Source: a bacterium
GTDB taxonomy: Bacteria > Vulcanimicrobiota > Vulcanimicrobiia > Vulcanimicrobiales > Vulcanimicrobiaceae
Length of the DNA: 37,719 bases
NCBI GenBank assembly: GCA_021786705.1
Contig: JAJYMV010000149.1
Coordinates: 1-37,719, forward strand
Direction: 5' to 3'
Shown piece by piece: positions 25,584 through 33,778 of this stretch. A program made the translations under genes and the position numbers. The notes under the pieces were generated by a model that ran no database searches, was not told where the DNA came from, and worked only from the letters and a program-made list of their open reading frames with translations. Every line of letters begins with the position of its first letter. Position 1 is the first letter of the stretch.

Positions 25584-26279
25584 ATGAATACAAAACGAAT
25601 TATCGCGCTTGCCTCATTCGCAGCGTTAGTTATCTCCACAACTCCGGCTTTCGCAGCCTCTCCGACGGTCACGATCGATTGGAACACCCAAAAAATCGCG
25701 TCGATCGTTCTCACGTCGCAGTATAACGGCACGCCGCTCGGCAGCCACAATACCGGCGCCGAAACCATCTACCCAAATCTCAACCTCGGAGCCGGCGTTT
25801 GTGCTGCCTCCGATACCGAGGCCGGTGCCGGCACCAGCAATGGTACGACCAATGCGGCGACCATCAACTTCGGCAACGTCACCCCGGACTCTCTGCAATA
25901 TACGGACTGCATGGAGGTGAACGCCCTGAATGCCGTCGTGCAGACCAACGATTCGCTCGGATATTCGGTAACGGAAGCGGCGACCGCGGGCTATCCGGCG
26001 AGCGGCTATCTGCTCTGCCTGCTGCCCAACGGCGGCGCGTCGTACACGAACGGCGAAGCAGCAACCGCTTCGACGCGCGTGGCAGCTCCCTCGATCGTCA
26101 GCACCGCGTCCTGCCCCGCCGGCGACTTCCCGATGAACGGCACCGGCGCCACGTTGCTCTCGGCGACCGCTGCGACGACCGGCACCAACCTTGGTGGCGA
26201 CGTCGAGTTGGTAATCGGGCCGAACGCACCCTCGGGCGCGCAGTCGGTGACCGTTACCTACACTCTGACCACGAATTAG
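25584..26279 (+). CDS. Pilin-like secreted subunit (major candidate)
   Basis: The 231-aa protein has a signal peptide with cleavage near TPAFAAS (about residues 20-26). The mature start is an alternating beta-strand (VTIDWNTQKIASIVLTSQYN) strongly resembling that of the second pilin-like protein at 27208. Other pilin-like features are INFGNVT, EVNALNAVVQTN followed by a GYSV strand, four cysteines and the C-terminal strand TVTYTLTTN. These fit the spore-coat-U/archaic pilin style, although I cannot prove membership. The start ATG follows AAAGGATC. A strong hairpin separates it from the chaperone gene, consistent with higher expression of this first subunit. No sorting or type IV pilin motif is present. 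Confidence 0.65.
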   Translation: MNTKRIIALASFAALVISTTPAFAASPTVTIDWNTQKIASIVLTSQYNGTPLGSHNTGAETIYPNLNLGAGVCAASDTEAGAGTSNGTTNAATINFGNVTPDSLQYTDCMEVNALNAVVQTNDSLGYSVTEAATAGYPASGYLLCLLPNGGASYTNGEAATASTRVAAPSIVSTASCPAGDFPMNGTGATLLSATAATTGTNLGGDVELVIGPNAPSGAQSVTVTYTLTTN

Positions 26280-26304
26280 GGTAGGTACGATCCTTGGCGC
26301 GTCA

Positions 26305-26342
26305 CGTTTCGTTGCGGGGACTCACCTCCTCGCAACGAAACG
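26305..26342 (+). promoter_or_regulatory. Intercistronic 12-bp hairpin between pilin and chaperone genes
   Basis: CGTTTCGTTGCG (26305-26316) pairs perfectly with CGCAACGAAACG (26331-26342) around a 14-base loop containing CACCTCCT. No T-tract follows, so it is not a standard terminator. It more likely stabilises the upstream pilin mRNA or attenuates into the chaperone gene. The loop could also pair with purine-rich ribosome-binding sequence. The chaperone site GAGAGGG starts right at the stem base. Confidence 0.6.
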
Positions 26343-26352
26343 AGAGGGCACG

Positions 26353-27147
26353 ATGCTGAAAATCCGATCGCTCCGCGCGCTCGCGGCACTCACGCTCCTC
26401 ATCTGGCCGATCCGTGCAAGTTCGATCCAACTCGGGCTTGAGGTGACGCCGGGGAAACTCGAGGTTTCGATTCCCAGAGGCATGACGTACAACATACCGA
26501 TCACGATTCACAACTCGGGGCTCAACTCGACGCACGTGCAGGCGACGATGGTCGACTTCACGGTGAATCAAGGAGGAAGCTACGTTTTTACCAAAGTGGG
26601 TTCGCGCCCGAACTCACTGATGAAATGGGCCTCGATTCGTCCGCGTGAGTTTAACGTTTTACCGAACACCTCGCAGCAAGTGCAATTGACGATCCAAGTC
26701 CCTTCGAATAAAGCGCTCTCGGGCGAGTACGCCGGCATCGTTTTTTTCCAGACGCGGCCGGAGCGTAAACCCGGGCAGACGGTCGCCTTCTCGGAACGCA
26801 TCGCCTCGAAGATCTACGAAACGATTCCCGATACGGTGCACATCGACGGCGCGATCGTTCGAATGGCGAGCTACGCGAATCCGCTCGGACGAATCTATCA
26901 CGTGCTCTTTAAAAATACCGGCAACGCACACGTCTACCTTCGAGGGCAGCTCGTCGTGCAGACGACCTCGGGAGCGATCGTCGATCACGTGGCGATCCCT
27001 AGCAACCAACTCGTCGAACGCGGCGGTATGCGCCTGTTGGAGATTCAGGGAAAGCGTCTCCCTCCAGGAGAGTACGAAGCGATCGCGACGATCGATTATA
27101 ACGGCAAGACGGATACCGCGGGCGGCATCAAGTTTACGGTTCGCTAG
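26353..27147 (+). CDS. PapD-like periplasmic pilus-assembly chaperone
   Basis: The 264-aa protein has a signal peptide (cleavage near IRASS, about residues 20-24) followed by two Ig-like domains. The first reads like the fimbrial chaperone N-domain: LEVTPGKLEVSIPRG, then VTVHN-like IPITIHNSG, SLMKWASIRPREFNVLPN, and VQLTIQVP with SGEYAGIVFF. The second (about 150-264) contains FKNTGNAHVYLRGQL and ends LPPGEYEAIATIDY plus a final KFTVR strand. Such chaperones cap subunits by donor-strand complementation in the periplasm. It lies between two pilin-like genes and downstream of a predicted barrel protein, which is what a chaperone-usher locus would show. The fold call is good; classical active-site basic residues cannot be assigned by eye. 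Confidence 0.7.
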   Translation: MLKIRSLRALAALTLLIWPIRASSIQLGLEVTPGKLEVSIPRGMTYNIPITIHNSGLNSTHVQATMVDFTVNQGGSYVFTKVGSRPNSLMKWASIRPREFNVLPNTSQQVQLTIQVPSNKALSGEYAGIVFFQTRPERKPGQTVAFSERIASKIYETIPDTVHIDGAIVRMASYANPLGRIYHVLFKNTGNAHVYLRGQLVVQTTSGAIVDHVAIPSNQLVERGGMRLLEIQGKRLPPGEYEAIATIDYNGKTDTAGGIKFTVR

Positions 27148-27207
27148 CCCGCCTTTTCGGCGCGGCGGCGTGATTCGGGTTCATGGAGGATGGTAGGAGC
27201 CACGAGG

Positions 27208-27873
27208 ATGGAACACAGAGGAACGGCACGGATACGGGGGATCGGCATAGCCATCGCGATGATGGCACTGCTACCGGTCGCCGTTTTCGCGTCGACTGCC
27301 TCCACCGTCGTGACATGGCGTGCAAACGCGATCGTCAAGCTCTCGTTGACCCCGAATTATAATAGTGGCTTCGGCGCAGTTCCGGCGGTGATTGGAGCGC
27401 AACCCGCTCCAACGCACGGGCCGAACGCCGTCTTCGACGGAGGTTCGGTCGATTTCGGCACGATCGACGCCGGCAAGACCTATCTCTACAAATACGCCGT
27501 AGAACTCAACGTTACGACGAACTCCTCGACCGGATTCAATATCTACGGTGAGGGTGCGGCGGATTTCTACAATCTCACCGATGGGACGAGCGTTCCGATC
27601 TCGCAGACGGTCTATTACGTCCCTTCCACGGCCGCCTCCGATTCAAACACCGGGTTTACTGCGGGTGCGCCTTTCATGAAGACGAGTGCGGCGGTAAGCG
27701 GTAGTGGTTATGCGACCGCGCCGACTATCGCGTATACCACCTACCCGACGCCGATCGCGCAGAGCCTCGCGGCAACCGGTACCTATTATTATGACTACGA
27801 AGTGAAGGTTCCCAATACTGCTACGAACGGGCAGTATTATGTTTGGATCGTCTATACAGTGGTGGCAAAATGA
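27208..27873 (+). CDS. Second pilin-like secreted subunit
   Basis: About 221 aa from the ATG at 27208, which has an AGGAG site eight bases upstream. An in-frame ATG at 27190 would add six residues and has a poorly placed site. The signal peptide ends near AVFAS. The mature start TVVTWRANAIVKLSLTPNYN parallels the first pilin-like protein (W, I, LT, YN positions). A VDFGTIDAG strand, VELNVTTNSSTGFNIYGEG and the C-terminal YVWIVYTVVAK match the shared pattern. It contains no cysteine. Its TGA overlaps the ATG of the next gene. Likely a minor or alternative fibre subunit (inference). Confidence 0.62.
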   Translation: MEHRGTARIRGIGIAIAMMALLPVAVFASTASTVVTWRANAIVKLSLTPNYNSGFGAVPAVIGAQPAPTHGPNAVFDGGSVDFGTIDAGKTYLYKYAVELNVTTNSSTGFNIYGEGAADFYNLTDGTSVPISQTVYYVPSTAASDSNTGFTAGAPFMKTSAAVSGSGYATAPTIAYTTYPTPIAQSLAATGTYYYDYEVKVPNTATNGQYYVWIVYTVVAK

Positions 27874-28541
27874 AACGGCTGGCCCGCGTTACCCTTCTTG
27901 CCGGATTCCTTGCGTTGGCCACCGTGGCTGCCGCACTCGCACTTTTTGTCCAGCAGCGAGATCAAATCGCGGTGACGATTATCGTCAACGTTACGCCGGC
28001 ACCACGAATGGCTGCCTTTGCACCGTCGGCAACGACGGGCTCGCACATTCGGGCCGCCTTCACGCTAGATGCCAACCGGACTCTTCGTGCCGACGCAATT
28101 TCACTCGATCGCCTTGTCGCCCAGAATCAACAAGCCGTTCGTGTCGAAGCCTCCGTTCAGCCCAATCCGTTGGGCACGTTATTGGTTAGTAACCAGAATT
28201 CAGTAACTATTAATGCTACCGCTGGAACTACCACGGTGATTCCGTGTGCCTATACCATTACGGTAGATACGACGGTTACGTATTGGCAGCTCAAGGACGG
28301 CGTGTACAGTGATTTTTCGGGAACATTCCCCGGGAACGATTTGGCAAACAACACCTATATAACCGCGCCTCTTGCAACGGCGACCCCGTTCTTCGTCTAT
28401 CTCGATGATGGAGGGCAATTCGCCCTCCGCGAAACAAGCGGTGGAACGAAGACCTATTGCGTCGATCTTACGTTGACCATCCCGGTCAGCGTCTCCGGGG
28501 GGACGTATAGCACCAACGCGGTCTATACGCTGTATTACTGA
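27870..28541 (+). CDS. Small secreted or membrane-anchored pilin-like subunit
   Basis: The ATG at 27870 overlaps the preceding stop (ATGA) and gives 223 residues. A hydrophobic N-terminal segment (about 8-30, LLAGFLALATVAAALALF) could be a signal peptide or an uncleaved anchor, since no clear cleavage motif follows. The first mature strand (DQIAVTIIVNVTP) and the C-terminus (GGTYSTNAVYTLYY) repeat the subunit pattern of the locus. Two cysteines (in VIPCAYTI and TYCVDLTL) could form a disulfide. An adaptor or anchoring subunit is a reasonable guess. Homology to a named family is not recognisable. Its stop shares one base with the next ATG. Confidence 0.55.
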   Translation: MKRLARVTLLAGFLALATVAAALALFVQQRDQIAVTIIVNVTPAPRMAAFAPSATTGSHIRAAFTLDANRTLRADAISLDRLVAQNQQAVRVEASVQPNPLGTLLVSNQNSVTINATAGTTTVIPCAYTITVDTTVTYWQLKDGVYSDFSGTFPGNDLANNTYITAPLATATPFFVYLDDGGQFALRETSGGTKTYCVDLTLTIPVSVSGGTYSTNAVYTLYY

Positions 28542-31500
28542 TGAACGTACGTCGCCTGCAGTCACTCTCCGTCGCAGCGATCGTCGCCGTCGCAGCGGTC
28601 GCCACGGCGTTCGGCCGCGGGGTCCCGGCGCGCATCGTCCCTCACCCGATCGTAACACCGATCGGCGTGCCGATTTTCCACACGCCGCCGCCGCTGCCGA
28701 TCCCCACGCTCCATCCGACGCCGACCCCGTCGGCGCTGCCCGGCTTTCCGCAGGCAAATTCGAACGTGCGCGCGCCGGGAAGTATCGTGCCGCTCTCGGA
28801 GTTGCCGCGCCTCCCGATGAAGAGCGCGATGAATACGCTCCATCCGGGGCAGCGGAGGATTCAAGCCGCGACCGGAGCAACGGTCTTATTGACGGCGAGC
28901 GGAAGCGCGAACTGCGCGATTACGGCGGGCGATAACTTTACGGTCGGTTGCACCGCCGATTGGCAATCCTCCGGCCTGACCGGCGGCGACACATTCCAAG
29001 ATTATTACATCGCGCCCAACGTCGCCGACGGCACTGCCGGCACGGCGGTCGGCGGGGGCTACGGCGCCCCAAACGGCAACGTCCATGCGACGACGCTGAG
29101 CGTCGCCGGGGTCTATACCTTCGGCGTGCTCGACACGACCACCAATAAGTGGGTCGCGGTAATCTATATTAACGTCGGCGTTACCTACAATTTCGGTGTC
29201 TACCAGGATGCCTTCCACACGCAGTTGATTTCGCAATTCGCCGCCGGATCGAGTTCGGCCGCCTATATTTACGCGACGAACCTCACCCCGTCGGATTTTT
29301 ACGTCGTCTATATCGAATCGACATCGATTAATCCGGTCTGTATTTTCTCTGCGCCGGTGCAATCGTCGTACGCGACGAACGGCCTCTGTCAGCCCAACCT
29401 CTCCTCGGGAGAACAGGCCCCCGGCGGCAACCTTGCCGTTACGTGGACGATCAGCGCGACGCAAGCGGCGGGCACCTATTCGGTGGTGCTCTTCGACAAG
29501 ACGACGAATCAGCGCATCTCGCAACAACAGATCTCCGTGACCGGGCCGAGCGGCGAAACGATGCTGCTCTATCCCGACGGAACGAACGCGAACCCTTCGC
29601 CGCGCCCCATTCCCGCGGCGACGCCGGGCACGGTGTTCGCCTGGGATAGCGCGAACGATCAATCGACCTCGGGAATCCGTCAGCAGATACTCATCGCGCC
29701 GAGCTCGACCTACGAATGGACGATCTCCGACCCGACCGGCGAAACGCTCTGGACCGCGAACGCCGCCGGGAGCGGTACGGCGACCAATACCTTCCAGTTT
29801 GGAACGAACGCACTCGGCAGCGCCTACTCGCCGGGGAGTTACGTCCCCCGCACCTTCACCGCGCAGGCTTACGATACGGTCGCCAAGAGCGTCTACGCGT
29901 CGCAAGCGTTTACGATGGTCGGCTATTACGTGTCGACGACCTTTACCGGTGGATCGATCACCTTGCGCGTACCGGGCGGCAGCTCGCAAACGACGAACCT
30001 GATTTTCACGAATAACTCGCCGCTGCGCTTCGGCCTCGCGAATAGCGATTCGTTCGCAAAGATCGCCTTTTCTACCGGCTCGGATTTCACCGCAAACGGG
30101 AACAACGGCTACGGCGTCGATGTCGTGCTCGCAGGCTACACGCTCGCGCAGTGCCAAGCAACGTGCACGACGACGGCGACCGACTCGGCGGGAAATTCGT
30201 GGAGCGTGAAGGATACCTGCGGCGTAAACGGCTCGGGGAACGACGAGTGTTACGTTGAGGTCGATCCGACGAAGAGCAACGAATATCTCGCCCCCAATGC
30301 CAGCTTGACGATTCCGAACGTCAGTTTCTCCGACGTGAACGGCGGTATCTGTCAGGCGAACGCGAGCTGCCAAATGCTGACTTCGGTTCTCCCGGAGCAC
30401 GGGCTCACCTGGTCGGTCACCACCGCGACCGACGCCTACGCGCCGGCCTTTATCGCGGTCGGAAACACGGGCGGCTCGGCCACGGCGACGCTCGCCGGCG
30501 TCTACGTCAACGGCGGCTATCAATCAGGCGCGCCGCAAGATGTTGAGGCACACTTCTTTAAGCCGAATACCGTCGACGCACAGTACGAACGCAATTCGCC
30601 CTATGCGATCAATCTGAACGATTTCAATATCGTTGCCTTCCAGATCAAGAATAATTCGAATAACACGGTCTCGGAGATTGGGATCGGCCTCGTCGGAACC
30701 TATTCGTCCTTCGGCGTCCTCGATTACTTCCAAGCCGATCCGAACCTCAACACCGACTTTTGGGTGATCGATAACGGATGTACCGGCGCAGCGCAACCGC
30801 TTCCACGCAAATACGTGTGCTTCTATGATTACAGCGGCGGTATCGGGCCCGGCAAAACGCAGACCTTTTATATGGATGTGAACGCGGCTCCGAACGGATT
30901 TCCATACTCCGACTGGGCGGTGCTCTCGGCGTACCCGACAGTCTATGCGTTGAGCCCCGGTGGAACGGAGGTCGTCCCGGTAACGAGCGCAGGCGTCAAC
31001 CAAAGCGTCGATAGCCTCGCCTGGGCGCAGTATTCGCTGAACTCCAGTCTGATGACGTCGTATTTCTCGCCATCTTCGGTCGGGACGAATACTACCTCGC
31101 CGGTGGACGTCATCTTTCAAAACACTTCGTTAGGTGAAGATCCGAACCCGGACTTCGTCGATACCGTTGAGGTTGCGGCATCGAATAGTCTCTCGACCTC
31201 GGGCGCCCCATCGGTGGTCTCGCCCGCAGGCTGGTCCTATATTGGGAGCGGCTCGAGTGGCGCGCAGACCTATTGGATCTTCAGCGCCTGCAACAACGTG
31301 AACCAGGCCTACGCCGTTCCGCCGACCGGTACGCTTTCGAGCCCCGACACGCGCCCGCAACCGGAATGTAATACCGCCGGCCTCGCCAACGCGCTCGCCC
31401 CGGGTGCGAGCCTGACGTTGAAGTTTGCTTTGCAGAATCTCAATACCACCGGGAACGTGCCGTTTACGATCTACGCGCACGGCGCGAACGGCAATGGTTG

Positions 31501-32566
31501 GTCCGCCGGCAAGACCTTCCAGTTGTTGGTGAACAGCGTTTCGGCGGGCGTGGGCTTCACGGGGGCGGGCGGCTACCCGACCGCAACCGCCGTTGCGACC
31601 AATACCGAGCCGACGATCGGCGGCAACGCGAACGGCACGTACGGAAACGCCTACACCTACACCGTGACGAACAACTCCGGCGTTAGCAGCAATATCACCT
31701 CGTTCCGCGTTCGCATACCCGGTACCGATGTCAACGGCGTCAATGCAACCGACAGCAGCGGCAACTTCTGGCACGTGACCGGTTCTATTCCCACTCTTTC
31801 GGGGAACGTGGACGGCTGTACGGTGACGAACGCGCTCTCAGCGATGAGCGCGACCTCGGCGGGCGCCGACGGCGAGATCGATATCGGCGGTGCTTCCTGC
31901 GCGTTGAAACCCGGCGATACGATGACGATCTCGTTCACGGCAATCGGACCGCAATCGAATAGCGATTCCTATCAGTTCCAGACCTACTGCATCAATAACA
32001 CCGCCGGAACGTGCACCCTCGCAAATGGCATCGTCGGCGGCCCGAACTGGCTCGGCGATGACGAAGTGCAGGTGCAGCTCTCGGTCGGACTTACCGTGGT
32101 CGTCGATCCATCGAACCCCGGTCCGGGCGGTTCGACGCCGAACGTGAGTTGTGCGCTCTGTTCCTTCTCCGGCTCGACCATTACGCTCGGCAACTATGCG
32201 AATAACACGACGACGACATTCGGCGATATCGTCCGCGCGAGCGTCATCATCCAGTCGACGACGGCGATCACCTGGAATCTCTCGGTACAGGCGAATAGTA
32301 ATCCCGTCAATAGTACGGGCTCGCCGACGAACGAATTGTTGACCCAGACCGACTCGACGAACTCTTCGCAGGGAGCGGGGATTAGCTTCGACGTGCCGAC
32401 CTTCACGGTCGTGCCGACGGCGACGAGCCTGCAGATCGCCAATGGTACGAGCGTCACCACGCGAACCCAGCCCTACGATATCCTGCAGAACTTCGAGCTC
32501 GCGCTCGGTGGCGAGACGCTCAGCGCCCAGAGTTCGGTCATCACCTACACGCTGGTCGCGAATTAA
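28541..32566 (+). CDS. Giant secreted adhesin-like protein with C-terminal pilin-like domain
   Basis: The 1341-aa protein has a signal peptide (about 1-26), a Pro-rich spacer (about 30-70; PPPLPIPTLHPTPTPSALPG) and many beta-rich, Thr/Ser/Asn/Gly-rich modules. These resemble Ig-like or DUF11-type surface repeats, for example TVTNNSGVSSNITSFRVRIP, and contain scattered cysteine pairs. The last 130 residues or so differ: STITLGNYANNTTTTFGDIV, ITWNLSVQA and the final VITYTLVAN look like a pilin domain with the same C-terminal strand as the small subunits. That layout (large N-terminal region, pilin domain last) recalls two-domain tip adhesins such as FimH. The ligand is unknown. Long minus-strand frames across it are shadows. 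The ATG overlaps the previous stop by one base. Confidence 0.62.
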   Translation: MNVRRLQSLSVAAIVAVAAVATAFGRGVPARIVPHPIVTPIGVPIFHTPPPLPIPTLHPTPTPSALPGFPQANSNVRAPGSIVPLSELPRLPMKSAMNTLHPGQRRIQAATGATVLLTASGSANCAITAGDNFTVGCTADWQSSGLTGGDTFQDYYIAPNVADGTAGTAVGGGYGAPNGNVHATTLSVAGVYTFGVLDTTTNKWVAVIYINVGVTYNFGVYQDAFHTQLISQFAAGSSSAAYIYATNLTPSDFYVVYIESTSINPVCIFSAPVQSSYATNGLCQPNLSSGEQAPGGNLAVTWTISATQAAGTYSVVLFDKTTNQRISQQQISVTGPSGETMLLYPDGTNANPSPRPIPAATPGTVFAWDSANDQSTSGIRQQILIAPSSTYEWTISDPTGETLWTANAAGSGTATNTFQFGTNALGSAYSPGSYVPRTFTAQAYDTVAKSVYASQAFTMVGYYVSTTFTGGSITLRVPGGSSQTTNLIFTNNSPLRFGLANSDSFAKIAFSTGSDFTANGNNGYGVDVVLAGYTLAQCQATCTTTATDSAGNSWSVKDTCGVNGSGNDECYVEVDPTKSNEYLAPNASLTIPNVSFSDVNGGICQANASCQMLTSVLPEHGLTWSVTTATDAYAPAFIAVGNTGGSATATLAGVYVNGGYQSGAPQDVEAHFFKPNTVDAQYERNSPYAINLNDFNIVAFQIKNNSNNTVSEIGIGLVGTYSSFGVLDYFQADPNLNTDFWVIDNGCTGAAQPLPRKYVCFYDYSGGIGPGKTQTFYMDVNAAPNGFPYSDWAVLSAYPTVYALSPGGTEVVPVTSAGVNQSVDSLAWAQYSLNSSLMTSYFSPSSVGTNTTSPVDVIFQNTSLGEDPNPDFVDTVEVAASNSLSTSGAPSVVSPAGWSYIGSGSSGAQTYWIFSACNNVNQAYAVPPTGTLSSPDTRPQPECNTAGLANALAPGASLTLKFALQNLNTTGNVPFTIYAHGANGNGWSAGKTFQLLVNSVSAGVGFTGAGGYPTATAVATNTEPTIGGNANGTYGNAYTYTVTNNSGVSSNITSFRVRIPGTDVNGVNATDSSGNFWHVTGSIPTLSGNVDGCTVTNALSAMSATSAGADGEIDIGGASCALKPGDTMTISFTAIGPQSNSDSYQFQTYCINNTAGTCTLANGIVGGPNWLGDDEVQVQLSVGLTVVVDPSNPGPGGSTPNVSCALCSFSGSTITLGNYANNTTTTFGDIVRASVIIQSTTAITWNLSVQANSNPVNSTGSPTNELLTQTDSTNSSQGAGISFDVPTFTVVPTATSLQIANGTSVTTRTQPYDILQNFELALGGETLSAQSSVITYTLVAN

Positions 32567-33353
32567 ACCGCTCGCCGCCATCTCCGGTCTCGCCCGCCTT
32601 GCCGAGCACGCCGCTCGCGAGGCGGGCGATCTGCTTCTCGCCCGGGTGGAGTTGCCGCGCGTGATCGCCGAAAAGGAGCGTCGTGCCGATATCGTTACCG
32701 ATGCCGATCGTGCGAGCGAGCGACTCATCATCGATCGCCTTTTGACGATGACGCCGCAGGCCGCGATTCTCGCCGAGGAGTCCGGCGCGCGAACCGGCGA
32801 GAGCGACGAACGCTGGGTAATCGATCCGCTCGACGGGACGACGAATTACGCGCATCGCTACCCGTTCTATTGCGTCTCGATCGCGTACGAGCGCGCCGGC
32901 GTCGTCGAAATCGGCGTCGTCCACGCACCGGCGATGGGTGAAACCTTCGTAGCGATCCGGGGAGCCGGCGCATATCGCAACGGCGTGCCGATCGTCGTTT
33001 CGTCGATCGAACGAATCGGCGATGCGATGCTCTGCACCGGTTTTCATCCCGCCGATTATTCCGCGAACGCGCGCTGTTTTGCGGCGGCCTCCGAGGGCGC
33101 GCAGGCGGTACGGCGCGACGGATCGGCGGCGCTCGACCTCGCATATACGGCGATGGGGCGTTTCGATGGGTTTTGGGAGTTCGGCCTCGCGCCGTGGGAC
33201 GTCGCTGCGGGAGCACTCTTGGTCACCGAGGCGGGCGGCTGCGTGAGCCGGGTCGACGGCGGCGAGCATCGCATCGACGGGCGCAGTATCCTCGCCGATA
33301 ATGGGCGCCTGCACCAGGACTTGGGCGCATTGCTGCGCAAGGCGAGCGCATGA
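32508..33353 (+). CDS. Inositol monophosphatase family protein
   Basis: Mg2+-dependent sugar-phosphate phosphatase of the IMPase/SuhB/CysQ superfamily. Metal-site motifs are clear: AEESGARTGE, WVIDPLDGTTNYAHRYPF and APWDVAAGALLVTEAGG. The start is uncertain. The conserved first helix (LARLAEHAAREAGDLLL) begins right after the adhesin stop, yet no ATG, GTG or TTG lies there. GTG at 32508 overlaps the adhesin gene by 59 bases; ATT at 32562, inside ATTAA, would give a cleaner N-terminus. The product is about 260-280 aa, a normal length. The substrate could be inositol phosphate, histidinol phosphate or a related compound. It overlaps the next gene by four bases. Confidence 0.9.
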   Translation: MARRSAPRVRSSPTRWSRIKPLAAISGLARLAEHAAREAGDLLLARVELPRVIAEKERRADIVTDADRASERLIIDRLLTMTPQAAILAEESGARTGESDERWVIDPLDGTTNYAHRYPFYCVSIAYERAGVVEIGVVHAPAMGETFVAIRGAGAYRNGVPIVVSSIERIGDAMLCTGFHPADYSANARCFAAASEGAQAVRRDGSAALDLAYTAMGRFDGFWEFGLAPWDVAAGALLVTEAGGCVSRVDGGEHRIDGRSILADNGRLHQDLGALLRKASA

Positions 33354-33778
33354 TCGCACGGCGCCTCTCGCTGCTCTTTGGAATCGTCTTTCTCGCCATT
33401 GGCGGGCTCGCGTTCTTGCCGGCGGTCGCGCCGCTCGCGCCCTTCGACGCTCCCGTCGTCGTCACGCTCGACCCGCATTTTCGGCTTCTCTTCGGCCTCT
33501 TTCCGGTGAATCTCGCGCACGATGCGATTCATCTGCTCTTTGGGGTCTTCGGCGTGATCGCGGCGAGAAGCCTCGCAAGCGCGACCGGTTATTTTCGCAA
33601 ACTCTTCTGGTTCTATCTGCTCGTCGCGATTCTCGGCATGATTCCGATTACCAACACGATCTTCGGCATCGCGCCGGTTTATGGATGGGACGTGCCGCTC
33701 CATCTTGGAACGGCGATCGTTGCGTGGTTCGCGGGGTACGGCCGGCTCTCGGTCGATCCGCTCCAATCGAAGCCTTAA
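33350..33778 (+). CDS. DUF4383-like integral membrane protein
   Basis: The 142-aa protein has four predicted membrane helices: about 8-26, 50-70 with the loop [19 protein letters not shown], 82-102 and 115-132. The FPVN..HD..H..FG pattern and size resemble DUF4383 small membrane proteins of unknown function. The ATG overlaps the phosphatase stop (ATGA), so the two are cotranscribed. An IS3-family element is inserted 78 bases after the stop. The 77-base spacer (33779-33855) has only a weak G-U-containing hairpin at 33806-33831. Confidence 0.75.
   Translation: MIARRLSLLFGIVFLAIGGLAFLPAVAPLAPFDAPVVVTLDPHFRLLFGLFPVNLAHDAIHLLFGVFGVIAARSLASATGYFRKLFWFYLLVAILGMIPITNTIFGIAPVYGWDVPLHLGTAIVAWFAGYGRLSVDPLQSKP

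Noticed and set aside
28886-31774. Three long minus-strand frames (545, 198 and 214 aa) opposite the giant adhesin gene
   Set aside because: Arg/Asp/Gly-rich shadow translations without motifs; the plus strand has a signal peptide and pilin-like end.
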